From Phoma sp. XZ068 (lineage: Eukaryota > Ascomycota > Dothideomycetes > Pleosporales > Didymellaceae), in the NCBI GenBank assembly GCA_004835665.1, contig RBKR01000005.1:186001-250000 (forward strand): 64,000 nt of DNA, given 5' to 3'. Positions 45,901 through 56,469 of the stretch are shown piece by piece (position 1 is the stretch's first letter; every line of letters begins with the position of its first letter). The position numbers were made by a program, and so were the translations under genes. The notes under the pieces were generated by a model. That model saw nothing but the letters and a program-made list of their open reading frames with translations. It made no database searches and was not told the DNA's origin.

Positions 45901-46631
45901 AGCAAGCGCTAAAAGGAAGAGAGAAAGCGCTAGGGAAAGAGCACCCTGACACTCTAATTACTCTAAATTACCTGGCACTAGTGCTACAATATCAGGGGAA
46001 GTATAAGGAAGCTAAGGAGATATACCAGCGAGTACTAGAAGGAAGAGAGAAAGTGCTAGGGAAAGAGCACCCTGACACCCTAGCTAGTAGGAGTAATTTA
46101 GCGGCAATACTGGAGCATCAGGGGAAGTATAAGAAAGCCAAGGAGATAATTCAGCAAGTGCTAGAGGGAAGAGAGAAGATACTAGGAAAAGAGCACCCTG
46201 ACACCCTAGCTAGTATAGATAAACTAGCATTAGTGCTGCGGTATCAGGGGAAGTACCAGGAAGCTGAGGTAATAAACAAGCAAGCGCTGGAGGGATATGA
46301 GAAAGCGCTAGGGAAAGAGCACCCTAACACCCTAGCTAGTATGGATAAACTAGCAACAGTGCTGCGGTATCAAGGGAAGTATCAGGAAGCTGAAGTAACG
46401 AACAAGCAAGCGCTGGAGGGATATGAGAAAGCGCTAGGGAAAGACCATCCTGAAACATTGGTCAGCGTATGCAACCTGGCTTGCCTTTTTCATAAACAGC
46501 GACAGTATAAAGCTGCCTCGATCTTATATGAAAGGGCAAGTAGCGGATTTCAGCGCGTGTTCGGTATAGAGCATCCTACTACAAGAGCATGCGCACAGTA
46601 CTATTCATTACTAGTACTGGAGATGCAGTGA
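42982..46631 (+). CDS. Fungal NLR: patatin-like phospholipase / NB-ARC / TPR protein
   Basis: Proposed exons 42982-43205, 43254-43496, 43543-44123 and 44362-46631, giving 1105 aa. The patatin domain has the oxyanion DGGGVRG (27-33), nucleophile elbow GTSTGG (Ser72) and catalytic Asp in ADGGFGANNP (about 212). The linker APWTVPFQRNTQFVGR leads into an NB-ARC with P-loop GLGGIGKTQ (about 390), Walker B RWLVVFDNADD, ILFTTRTRKA, NLPLAIVQATAYI and the LYRLVHLATRNWL element. About eight 42-residue TPR units follow (about 765-1100). Such STAND proteins act in fungal non-self recognition and cell-death-type responses, the patatin lipase being the output domain. If the third intron (44124-44361, GTGTGT donor, TACTAA-like branch) is retained, translation stops at 44149, giving a 357-aa stand-alone patatin. 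Two separate genes is the alternative reading. Confidence 0.85.
45600..46580 (+). repeat. Tandem 126 bp TPR-coding units
   Basis: About eight 42-codon kinesin-light-chain-type TPR units, the central ones (about 45720-46470) nearly alike. Words QGKYxEA, LEGREK or LEGYEKALG and KEHPDTLAS recur at exact multiples of 126 bp; for example ACCCTGACAC at 45691 pairs with ACCCTGACAC at 45943 (252 bp). These units use CTA and other AT-ending codons much more than the NB-ARC part of the same gene, as expected for a tract maintained by recent duplication or unequal exchange. Confidence 0.8.
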
Positions 46632-47428
46632 GGAGAGTAGAGTACCATATATAGCATACAAGAAGATCACGACGGTACAGGAAGAGCACACAGGGACTGT
46701 GTAGCTTTACTTTGAGATGTCAGCGTTCGGGATTAGCCGCAGTGAAATTTCGCGAACACTGGTAGGAGCACGACTGATGCCGGTTTGGAGCTCCAGGCGT
46801 TGCAAACGTTTTCGAAACCTGTAGAGATAACGAGTGGATAGAGGCATGCGTGGCACAGCTTGTGATGTTGCTAATCTCCAAGCCGCAAGTACTGCCGTCC
46901 GCTCAAAGTAACTGAAATGCACGACTAGAAACGGATATCAGTCAAACTGAAGCACCCACCGTCCCAAGACGATACGAAGTGCCCATTATCCGGATGCATA
47001 CCCGAACGCAAATTTGGCAGGCTAGCAGACGTCCCGGGATTTTGGTGATGACATGGAGCGGATGCGCGAGTCGATCCCTTGTCAAGGGTGCCATGTACAC
47101 TTCAGCGCGCTACCCCGCAAATGGACCTATCATCGAATCACACATCGCCGCTGCCGTCACCGCATCATCTCATCTCGGAATTCAGCTTCACACTTCCCTT
47201 TCTTCTTCTACCTCTCACCTCGCTGCCTATCGTCTGTCAAATTGAGTACAGTTCCGCAACGACGAGATCTCAAACATCACATCGTCCAGCTGCACTACAC
47301 GCGATCCACCACGTATACTACGACGCGTCGCAACATGCACCTGCGGCAATCACAACATTCGAATATCAAGTCGGACCCCGGGTAGCGCACGGTCACCAGC
47401 GCAGATATCGTTGCCCATTAATTTCACA
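46632..47428. other. Intergenic, no gene seen
   Basis: 0.8 kb between the NLR gene and the rhodopsin-domain gene. Short frames only. Confidence 0.5.
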
Positions 47429-48626
47429 ATGGCGATGCCATTTAGCCGCGAGTCTTGGATATGGTATATCTGTGCCATAGGGATGATCATCGCGAGATTG
47501 TAAGCTTATCTTGAGACCTGCGGGCTGTGCAGCACCAGGCTGACATGGTCGTGACAGAATTGCCCGTCGCATGCTCTTTCGCTCAATCAAAGGTCTTCAG
47601 CTTGACGACTGGATCATGGGCCTTTTCGTCCTCACCTGCTACACTGCGTTGCTGGTAGTGTCCAACCGATGGTTCAAAGCTAGATCCAACCTGGAGCCTC
47701 CGGATTTCAACTTCGGCGCACTCAACATTGTTCAGCTGTCACAACGCATATACGGCAGCAAGATGATGATTGTCACAGAGCAGATGCAGATATCAGTGAT
47801 CTGGTCTTGCAAAGCTTGTTTGCTCATCATGTACTACCGGCTCACCCGCACGGCTTTGCGGAACGAGAACGTTGCAATCAAAATTCTCTCCGCATACGTG
47901 GCGCTCGGATACGTGGTCATGCAAGTACTGTACTTCGCTGTATGGTGTCGTCCATTCTCAGAGTACTACGCCGTACCGACGAATTCCGTCGAGTGCAACA
48001 CATTGGTCGATCATCGCATCACGAAAGCTGTCTTCAACATATCCTCCGATCTTATCATGTTGAGCATCGCATTGCAAATGTTGATTCGCTCAACTTTGCC
48101 CTGGCGACGAAAACTTGTCCTATGCGGCATCTTCTCGCTTGGCATATTCGTGATCGCCGCAGCCGCACTCAATAGCTACTACTCGTTCAGACATCCATAC
48201 GGCGATACGTGGATGTTCTGGTATATTCGAGAGTCGTCTATGGCGATCATCGTCGCCAACATACCGTTCACCTGGACCATTATCCGAGAGTTGTTTGAGG
48301 TCGGCGATTTTGACGAGGGTGCGCAGCCATGGACTTTCCATCCCCACGCTCGAACAACGAGCGTTGCAACACATACAACTCACCAGACGGCCTCGTCGGC
48401 TGCGCGGGCGAGAACACGCGAGTCTGCTGTTGATAGCCGTGGGAGCAGAGGTACACAGTCGGTGACGCTAGCTGGCTCGATATCTCCGGGAAAAGACAAT
48501 GGCGAATCGCCTGCGAAAAGCTTGACGTTGGAGGACAATGATAGAGATCTCGAGATACAGGCGGTCCGGTCTCATGACTTTGCGACAGTCCCATCACGGT
48601 CGAATCAGACAGATAGTGGAGAGTGA
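47429..48626 (+). CDS. Seven-helix rhodopsin-domain membrane protein (Pth11-like)
   Basis: Exons 47429-47499 and 47558-48626 around a 58 bp intron give 379 aa. The first helix (WIWYICAIGMIIARL) spans the splice site, then ARRMLFRSIKGLQLDDWIMG leads into GLFVLTCYTALLVV. The fungal hallmark follows: helices separated by short loops, AVWCRPFSEYYAVP and ECNTLVDHRITKAVFNISSD. Later helices are LCGIFSLGIFVIAAAALNSY and WYIRESSMAIIVANIPFTW. The long Ser/Thr/Arg-rich tail is cytoplasmic. This is the large Pezizomycotina family of rhodopsin-domain integral membrane proteins related to the Pth11 receptor core, without a CFEM domain. Roles are mostly unknown; some sense host or surface cues. It lies next to the NLR gene. 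Confidence 0.88.
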
Positions 48627-49299
48627 GGTATTTCTGGATGCCTCAATTTAAGATGCTCTGCAACGGCTACTGTGCACTGTGCGTAAAATTGTCCTTTGTG
48701 GCGCTGTGTCCGGGAGTTCGCTACTGCCAGTGGCGAAACAGTGATAAATTGTCATCAGTCATGGAAGTGACCGTGGTCAATGCTCTCAGATCCAGTTCGT
48801 ACGGACAAGGTCGGAACATCGGCCGGTCATCCACTTTTGCAGCCACCAACACACATAAGATGAACTGCTTACTTCATTTTTCATGGTTTATCCTCTCAAC
48901 CTGCTGCAGAGTGGGAGAGGTACCGCCATAGTAGTCACTGTATTCTCTGTCGTACCGTCGTGCCTAATAGCTTAACCGTACCTCCATCCAGCAAAATTCT
49001 TCTCGCCATAATCGCAGGACTACATCCATCATTTCAATAGCCCCAACACCTACAGCTTCACTGCTCAATATCTCGCAGATACTCGGGGTAGTGCTGACAG
49101 TTGATGCAAGGCCATATTGCTTATGTAGGACCTAAGACCATCAACGGCATGCCTAACACAATGTCTCAGAAAGTCATGAATGTGACCATGTTGTACACCA
49201 CGATTGGCCTCGTCATGAAAGCTCCTTCCGTCTTTGGATCTCACTCGCCTCCATGCTTATCCCCGGGGCTCACCAGGGCGCCTGGTGATGAGACGGAGG
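48627..49299. other. Intergenic, no gene seen
   Basis: Contains a CCCCGGGG palindrome at 49261-49268 just upstream of the TATA-like element of the next gene. No supported reading frame. Confidence 0.45.
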
Positions 49300-49307
49300 T
49301 ATAAAAG
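49300..49307 (+). promoter_or_regulatory. TATA-like element of the small secreted protein gene
   Basis: TATAAAAG, 212 bp upstream of the ATG of the small cysteine-rich protein, preceded by the CCCCGGGG palindrome. Position-based inference. Confidence 0.4.
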
Positions 49308-49518
49308 AGCGTTAATTCCTCAGTCTATGGACTTTATTGTCAAGCTCAAGGACTCGAGGCTTCGATTGAACTCCCTCTCACAAAGTAAGACAATGAACCC
49401 GCTCCCTACCACCCAGCTCTTCCCCTGTGCACCTCCCCTATCCATCAACACACGTCTAACCTCCCCCAGATTTTACCCACATCCAACACCTCTCCAACAA
49501 CCCCAAGGACCACCCAAG

Positions 49519-49725
49519 ATGAAGCTCTCCACCACCATCGCCCTCCTCTTTGCCACCCTCACCCTCGCCGCCCCCGCCGAACTCACCCGCAAAGAAGCGC
49601 AGCCCGCTGTGGGCGCTACGTATGCGCTGCTTCAAGCGCGCTGTAGTCATCTAGAGTGCAAGTGCACTGGTTGGGACCCTAGTAGTTGCACTGGGCCGGA
49701 TTGCGGGAAGCCTTGTAATTCGTAA
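49519..49725 (+). CDS. Small secreted cysteine-rich protein (68 aa), effector-like
   Basis: Single-exon gene of 69 codons. Residues 1-20 form a clear signal peptide (MKLSTTIALLFATLTLAAPA). The mature peptide is about 48 residues and ends in a Cys-rich module with six cysteines in CSHLECKCTGWDPSSC and TGPDCGKPCNS, enough for three disulfides. It has no recognised family. Size, secretion signal and cysteine density match the class of small secreted proteins that includes fungal effectors, antimicrobial peptides and surface proteins; which of these it is cannot be told. The TATA-like element and a pyrimidine-rich leader right before the ATG support a real promoter. Confidence 0.65.
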   Translation: MKLSTTIALLFATLTLAAPAELTRKEAQPAVGATYALLQARCSHLECKCTGWDPSSCTGPDCGKPCNS

Positions 49726-50738
49726 GGAGATGGAAAGCTTGAAGGGTCAGGCATGATTTGAGTACTTGGGTTGTTGGAGTTGAGAGTTGGTTGGGCGATT
49801 GCTGTGGATTGGCGTGGGCTGTTTTGGTTTAGGTGGGAGACTTATACGGTTGAAGGTTCACGTTCGCTATTCAATTCAATGCCACGATCCGTCGACTGAA
49901 ATGGGATATACCTATCTTCCAGCATTACATACAAAACCCACCTCACATCGTATTAAGTCAGTCCAAAGAACGCGGCATATACCCTGACCCTTTCATTTTC
50001 AAATCCGAAGTAGTGCCTATCCATCATTCGCTCCCACAATCAATCCTCACGCATAGCTGTCATTCTCCTGATTTGCTCGAGCTCAGCCCATACCCTCTCA
50101 ATCCTAGATCTCACCATTTCATTGCTTCGGCATACCGTTAGATCGTCTTAGCTTCGACGGGTAGGGTTATCGAGACAGTAAGACTTTCCAGCACCGCAAA
50201 AAGCGCCCCCCCCCCCTTCTTTTGTTTTCTTTCCCTTGAATATGTTTTGCTTGTTTTACTGACACGACTCATCCATGCCAGCAATTCGCACCGAGATTCA
50301 CTGCCTTCGTCCCCTTATCTACCCAACCACATTCTCTTACTCGCCGCTTTAAATCTCATAAAAGAGCTACAATGGAAGCTATACTCGTATCTCCCTAGTA
50401 TTCAGTTACGAAATCACATAGAGTACAACGAGAGCCACAAACCCCATTCCCAGACCTCGTGGTCACCGGTCCTGCTCTCAGCATATGGAATGGCTACGCT
50501 GCAGATCTTGTAGGATATGAATATCACAATCACAATGGCAAAGCGCTGAGTTCAATGAACCGAAGTTATTGTTCTTATTGTTTTTATTGTCTTTATTGAA
50601 ATTATATGGCATACTACTTATGCCATCGATGCTTCCATGTCCCATCCACGTATGCCTTCCTGGGCCATCATATACCACCGAGTGCTTTCATACATCATCG
50701 ACGTACGCGGCTTCAACGCCCGCCATCCTTCCTTCGTC
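49726..50738. other. 3' flanks of two converging genes, no gene seen
   Basis: 1.0 kb between the small secreted protein gene and the 3' end of the Mit1-like gene. Contains an 11-base C homopolymer at 50206-50216. No supported reading frame. Confidence 0.5.
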
Positions 50739-53700
50739 CTATTCCCGGCCCTGTCCCAAGAAACCCCTCAGCGCAGTCTCTACATCGCGCTCCTCGAAGC
50801 GGCCCTCTGCGTATCCTGGTCCGGGTGCTAGAACGGGAATAGGTCTACCCTGTGCCTGCTGCGGAAACGACTTCCCATTCATCTGACCGTGAGCGTGGGA
50901 GGGGGGAAAGTAAGGTCGGGACTGCGTCTGCATCTGTCCACCCTCGACAGGCACAGAAGCAGACACTGCTATACCACCACCCGCACCATCCTGTCCGAGA
51001 TCCCCACTCCTATTCCCAGCCCCACTCGCAGCACCGGCAGTAGTATCACCACCACCACCACCACCACCCCTCTTATCCTCCTCCATCTTCTCCCTCTCCC
51101 TCTTCTTAGCCTGAACAAGCGTCCCCTTAACCCCCCTCAAATACTTCACCGCCAACTCAACCAACTCCCTCTTCTCTGGCGAATTCTTCAACGCCTGCAG
51201 CATATTGCGCACCTGCGTCTCGGACTTGATGTGCGGGCATGTGCGGCTGTACCCGAAGTGTGCGAGGCCGCAGAGGCCGCAGTGTTCGACGCCTGCGGCT
51301 TTGAGGGCGCATGCGCCGGAGGGGTGCGGTTTAAGGCATGCGGGGCAGATGTGGGTGCTGGGGGCGTGGGTGGAGGAGAGGGGATTGCGGAGGGGGAGGT
51401 CGGCACGGATGAAGGGTCTGGCTGCTAGTTGGTGTTAGTTTGGGGGGTGTTGGGATAGATAGAGGAAGGGAGGCTTACCACTGGTTTTCTTGGGGGATTT
51501 GGCGGGACTGCCGTGTGTGGTGGTCCAAGTAGCGGGCTGGTTGGGAGGGCGAAGCTGGTTGTGGCCGGGTGGTCGGGCTGGAGGCTGGGCGAGACCGCTG
51601 ACAGGACGCTGTTGGTTGGGGACTGTGAGCTCGTTCTGTATATCGCTTTCTGGGGCTTCAGGCTCGGGTTCGGTGTCTTCGTCGGACTCGACGTGGAAAT
51701 CAGTGTCGCTTTCGGAGTCGGATCCTTTCTTCTTCTGCTTATTGACCTTGATGGGCGAGGGGGCCGCGTCTTCGTCTTCACTATCGGCAGCAGCAGCCTG
51801 TGCTTTCTCTTGGTCGGTCATGTAGTCAACGTTCTGTAATGTGTCAGTATGAGTGGAAGCAATATTGTGCTGATACTTACGACTCGAGCGCGCTTGCCTC
51901 TGCCCAGGGCATGTGCCCGCGCGAGTGCTTCAGCGGCAGCCTGTGCTTGTCGCTCCTTCAAAATCTTGTCCCACACACCGGGGTCAGGAGCTGTCTCCTC
52001 TTCGACGATGTCGAGGTTGTCCTGCAGTGAACCCGTATCGTTGGCCCACACCCGTGCAAAACTGAACTGCGACTCCGCTGAATCGTCACCAGCAGCGGCC
52101 CGAGTATTCTCGATCTGACTGCGGTCGAGCAGCTTCTCAATCGATGCGTCGTCGTACCGAATGTCGTGGTCTGCAGTGTCGTCTTTGAACAGCTCAGCAG
52201 CACCATACTTGAGGATAGACTCGACATCTTGCTCTTCGTCCTCGTCAGCATCCAACTGCTCGACGACAACGTGATCAAGCGCCATCTTCTTGCGGCCCAT
52301 CTGCACAATCTTCTCCTCGACGGAGGCTCGCGTTAGGAGCTGAAAGCAAAGCACCTTGTTCTTCTGGCCGATGCGGTGAGCCCTTGCAATGGCTTGCAGA
52401 TCTTGATGCGGGTTGAAGTCAGGATCGAGGATGATAACAGTGTCGGCAGTTGCGAGGTTGATACCAACGCCACCTGCGCGGGTTGATAGCAGGAAAGCAA
52501 AGAGAGGCGAGTCCGGTGCGTTGAACTGATCAATACGCTTCTGCTTTTCGAGCGAGCCCATTGTGCCGTCAAGACGCTGATACGCCATTTGCATTCCATC
52601 CAGGAAGTCTTCAATGATGTTGAGCATATCAAGGAATTGACTGAAGATCAGAACACGATGTCCACGCTCCTTCAGTTTCGGTAGAAGGGTCTCGAGCAGG
52701 CTCAGCTTGGCAGATGCTTCTACAAGGTTTCGGTGAGAGACGGCAGGGACATCGGTGCGCTCTTCAATATCGCGGCTGTATACAAACGGATGGCACAGAC
52801 ACTTGCGCAGCTGCATCAGGATGTTGCTGAGGTTGGCGCGCTCCTGCTGCTTGAGGCTCTTGTCTGAGGTGAAGAGGGCCTTTAGCAGTTGGGGGCTCTT
52901 CGACAGAATCGACTTGTAGACTTGCTTCTGCAGGTGGCTCATAGAGATGGGCAAGATGATCTGGCTAAGTGGTGGGAGGAACGTCAGGACCTGGGCCTTT
53001 GTACGGCGGAGGATATAGGGACGGATCTGTTCATGCAGCTCCTTGATGTTTTCAGATGTCATCTCTGCATACTTTTCTTCCAGCTCGGCAGCATTGATAG
53101 TCTCATCGAGGAATTGCAGCAGATTGAAGAGCTCTCGAGCGTTGTTCTGCAGCGGGGTACCAGTCATGAGTAGTCTGAAAGGCGCCCTGACTGCGGATAG
53201 TGCAGTGTATAACTGACTCTTGTCGTTCTTCAGTCGCTGGCCTTCGTCAGTGATTAGGCCAGCCCAGCTGACGCTTCGCAAGAACTTCCTGCAGCTGTCA
53301 TCTGAGGCGGCTTCGTAGGAGGTTACAACGATGTGACATCGCAGATCTTTGGTGCCCTCAGGGTACATCTCATACTTGTAGGCCATTTCGCGAGCTTGTG
53401 AAGATCCGAAGTAGGCTACAACACGCAAAGCGGGAGCCCACTGCTTGATCTCGCGACGCCAATTGGCGCATGTCGAGTTGGGAACGACAATGAGGAAGGG
53501 GAAACAGTTGTGTTCCTGGACCAGCGTTGCCATGAAACCAATAACCTGAATGGTCTTGCCGAGACCCATCTCATCGGCGAGGATACCATTCCGCTGGTTA
53601 TACCATTGGTAGTACAGCCAATTAAGACCGTCCATCTGATATTTCATCAACTCGCCACCGACGAAGTTTTCCGGCTGAGTTTGTCTCTCCAATTTGGCGA

Positions 53701-56076
53701 ATGGAGCGTTACGGGCTTTCTCGAGGCGAGCCTTGAGCGGGCCTTGTTTAGGTACCTTGACGTATCGTCCAGCCACCCAGTCGTTGTACGCAGTGACAAA
53801 GTCAAGCCACCTATCGCCGTCCTCGGACGTTGGCACCTTCTCCCAGACAGCGTCTTCGTAGCCGAGGCCTTTGTACTTGATAAGCGCCTTGTCGACCTCC
53901 TTGATGCGGGCCTTGTCTATCTCTTCTGATCGGATCTCCACGTAGCTGGTGAATTTGATGTCAAGTACGATGTCAATACGCAGGTACTCCTCAGGTATCG
54001 CATCCTCAGTGCGCATCTTCGGCCCATCCTCCTTCTTGAAGAAAGCCCTTCGCATGGCAGGTGCACTGACGCCCCACGTCCATGCCCCTGAGAACCATGC
54101 TGCACGGAAGTAAGACTGGTTCTCCCATTTGATGAGATATTGTTTGTCATCTTCGTTGACGTGTTCACATGGCGTGCCGGGCTGGTATGTTTCGACATCT
54201 GACGGACGCCAAGCAACAAGGCCTCCGACTTTCTTTCCATCGGTGTCGTCGCACTCCTTGCACGTCCATTTCTTTGAGTACTCGCGGAAGCGCTCATCGG
54301 CCATCTCTTCGTCATCGCGGTTGACGTCCATGGAGTACTGCGACAAAGGCGGCAGGTGATGATAGTGCCAGGCGCGTGAACACTTGGTGCAGCGGAACAG
54401 GACATTGTTGGGGTTGTTGACCAGCTCGGAAGGTACGTCGGTGATGGGATCGTCGCCGTTATTCTCCTCGCGCTCTTTCATCTCTTGTTGAGTAGTCTTG
54501 CGGTGTCTGAATGGCCGACATGAAGCACCGTTCTTGCCGCAATCCTGACATCTAGCCAAATTGGGTGCAAAGGGATCCTTCTTCCGGTAGACGTTGACAC
54601 AGCGCTTACACTGCATGATGAATCGCTCGTCTCCAACCTTCGTCACGAGATGCTCGCGGGTGCTACGAGTGCCCAGACAATTCTTGTGATAAGCAAGCGA
54701 ACAGCCTTGACAGTAAATGAGAGGAGCTACGCTCGGTCCATCGTAGCATACTTCGCAGCCTTCAGCATGACGGGAGCGAAATAAGTCACCACGAGGAAGT
54801 GTCTCGAAGACCTCCCGAATTGCCTTGACTTGGGGTGCAGCGAGTCTCGGTGCGGAGTCTGAGCGGTAGATGTCCTCCTCGCCCGCCTCCTGCATATTGT
54901 TGGTGGCGCGTGTTGATCGTTCAGACTGGCGAGCACCGATGCGTTGGACCTTCTCAGGCCTTGATGTCCTCAAACCTCGCCGCCTGCGTTTGCGGCCGGG
55001 CAACACGTCTGAATGGAGGATATTGTCTGAGTCGCTGGTATCTTCCTCGTCGTCTTCGCTCTCCTCATCGTCGTATACTTGAATGGGTACGGGTTGTCTC
55101 GTAGAACGACGTGTGGATTCTAACACCTTCTTCTTCCTCCCTCTGCGTTTCGGGCGCATATCTTCGCTGTCTTCATCACTGGTTGTGAGCTCGATAGGAT
55201 CGCTCAAATGTGACCGACTTCTCGATGTGCGCCCGCTGCTTCTCGTGGTCTTTACCAGATTGCTGACTTGACGGTTGCGTGGTCTTCGGCGAGGAGCAAG
55301 TTCATCGTCTTCGTCGTAGATGTTGTCATCTTCCGAGGAGGAGAGATTGAGGGTAGTGATATCCACGAATCCGTTGTTGTTCGCTCTTGAGGTCTTGCCG
55401 CGGAGTCTCATGTCGTCGGCACTGGGAGAGGATGCGTCGTCCTGCTGGTGACTTTGTAATGCTTCTGGGCCTCCTGGAAGATCGAGAAGTTGTTCGAGGT
55501 TTATCTGCGAATGATTAGAGAGGTTCGACTTGAAGTCGTTGAACAAGATAGTGTGAAGTGGAGGTAGAGAAACGCTCATATATAAGACGAGGTGCCCTTA
55601 TATAAGATAGGTGCTCCTTTACCTCGTGGAGAGGGGCCGCTCACGCTTCTCTATCACTGGGCTGTAGCTACCTCACTCACCTCCCTAGTATCGCCTCCCA
55701 CCAGCCTGACCTCATACGAAGTGACTCCCCTCTTTGTGAACTGCCGTACGATGCTCTCGGCCTCATCTTTTGGCTCGTAGTACGTATATTCCTCCTTGTT
55801 CTGTACAGGTTTCGGTCGAATCTCCAGCAGAGTGCGAGTCGTAGGCGGTGGTTCGGAGGTGATGACATCTTCACCCGAGCTTGAATCGGAGAGGAAGTTC
55901 TCGACGGCAATTGAAGCGCGCTTCTTGGGCGACGGGCGCCTCGCGGGCGATAATCGAGAAGTGAAACGGGGCGAGGTAGAGCGGGTGCTGGCGGACGGTG
56001 TGTTTGCGCCGGATCTTGTGGGGCCTCCTTTTCTGAAAAGCGCCATGAGCTGAGTCGCATCGTCGTCGGAACTCAT
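50739..56076 (-). CDS. mit1: Mit1/CHD3-like SNF2 chromatin remodeller with PHD and chromodomain
   Basis: Minus-strand exons 56076-55681, 55504-51881, 51833-51479 and 51424-50739 give 1686 aa. Exon 1 ends in a chromo-like strand (TSYEVRLVGGDTRE) that continues across a 176 bp intron into INLEQLLDLPGGPEALQ. The ATG at 55579 lies inside that intron. Following parts are Ser/Arg/Asp-rich linkers, PHD-type cysteine clusters (CEVCYDG, IYCQGCSLAYHKNCLG, LFRCTKCSRAWHYHHL, about 380-515), a chromodomain (about 670-720) and SNF2 ATPase GILADEMGLGKTIQ (about 776). The Walker B box is DEGQRLKN rather than DEAH. Helicase C follows (about 1080-1180), then GRGKRARVNVDY. A C-terminal zinc module comes last (CPACLKPH, EHCGLCGLAHFGYSRTCPH, QVRNMLQALKNS). 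Mit1 is the remodeller of the fission-yeast SHREC heterochromatin-silencing complex; that role here is inferred. Confidence 0.9.
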
Positions 56077-56469
56077 CCTCGCGGCTCAGAAATGGCGGTG
56101 CGACACGTATTTGGCTGTTATAAGAAGCTCCCGTAGCTCTCGTGCTCGTAGATTGAGTATTGGGAGCACTACTTCGAGATTCAGAAGCTACTTGGACACA
56201 TTTTACTCCGGATCGCGCTGCGAGTCCAGGTGGAATATGGTCGGCGAAGGGACACAGGCGGCGTTGGTGAATCGGCCTGGTCAATGTCGAGCAGTGGTTG
56301 TGGGGGAGCACGTCGACGCGTGATAGCGCGATTGCGCCAGCTACGGCGGGCCGTTCATGGCCAAAAGTTGCGAAGGCTCAAACGAACGGGAAAGTGATTG
56401 TGAAGCACGTCCTCGTCACACCCAGGGCAAAAAACTGCCCGACGCCCTCCCCCGTCATTTCGCGTTTCG
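56077..56469. promoter_or_regulatory. Divergent promoter mit1-like / MRM1
   Basis: 393 bp between two start codons. No distinctive site recognised. Confidence 0.4.

Noticed and set aside
51818..55579. Remodeller gene starting at ATG 55579 and ending in VSISTILLPLILTHY
   Set aside because: Both ends are intron read-through: the start lies in intron 1 and the end runs into intron 2. Splicing restores conserved sequence on both sides.
55654..56076. Separate 140-aa gene
   Set aside because: Better explained as exon 1 of the Mit1-like gene ending at the GAG/GTGAGT donor.
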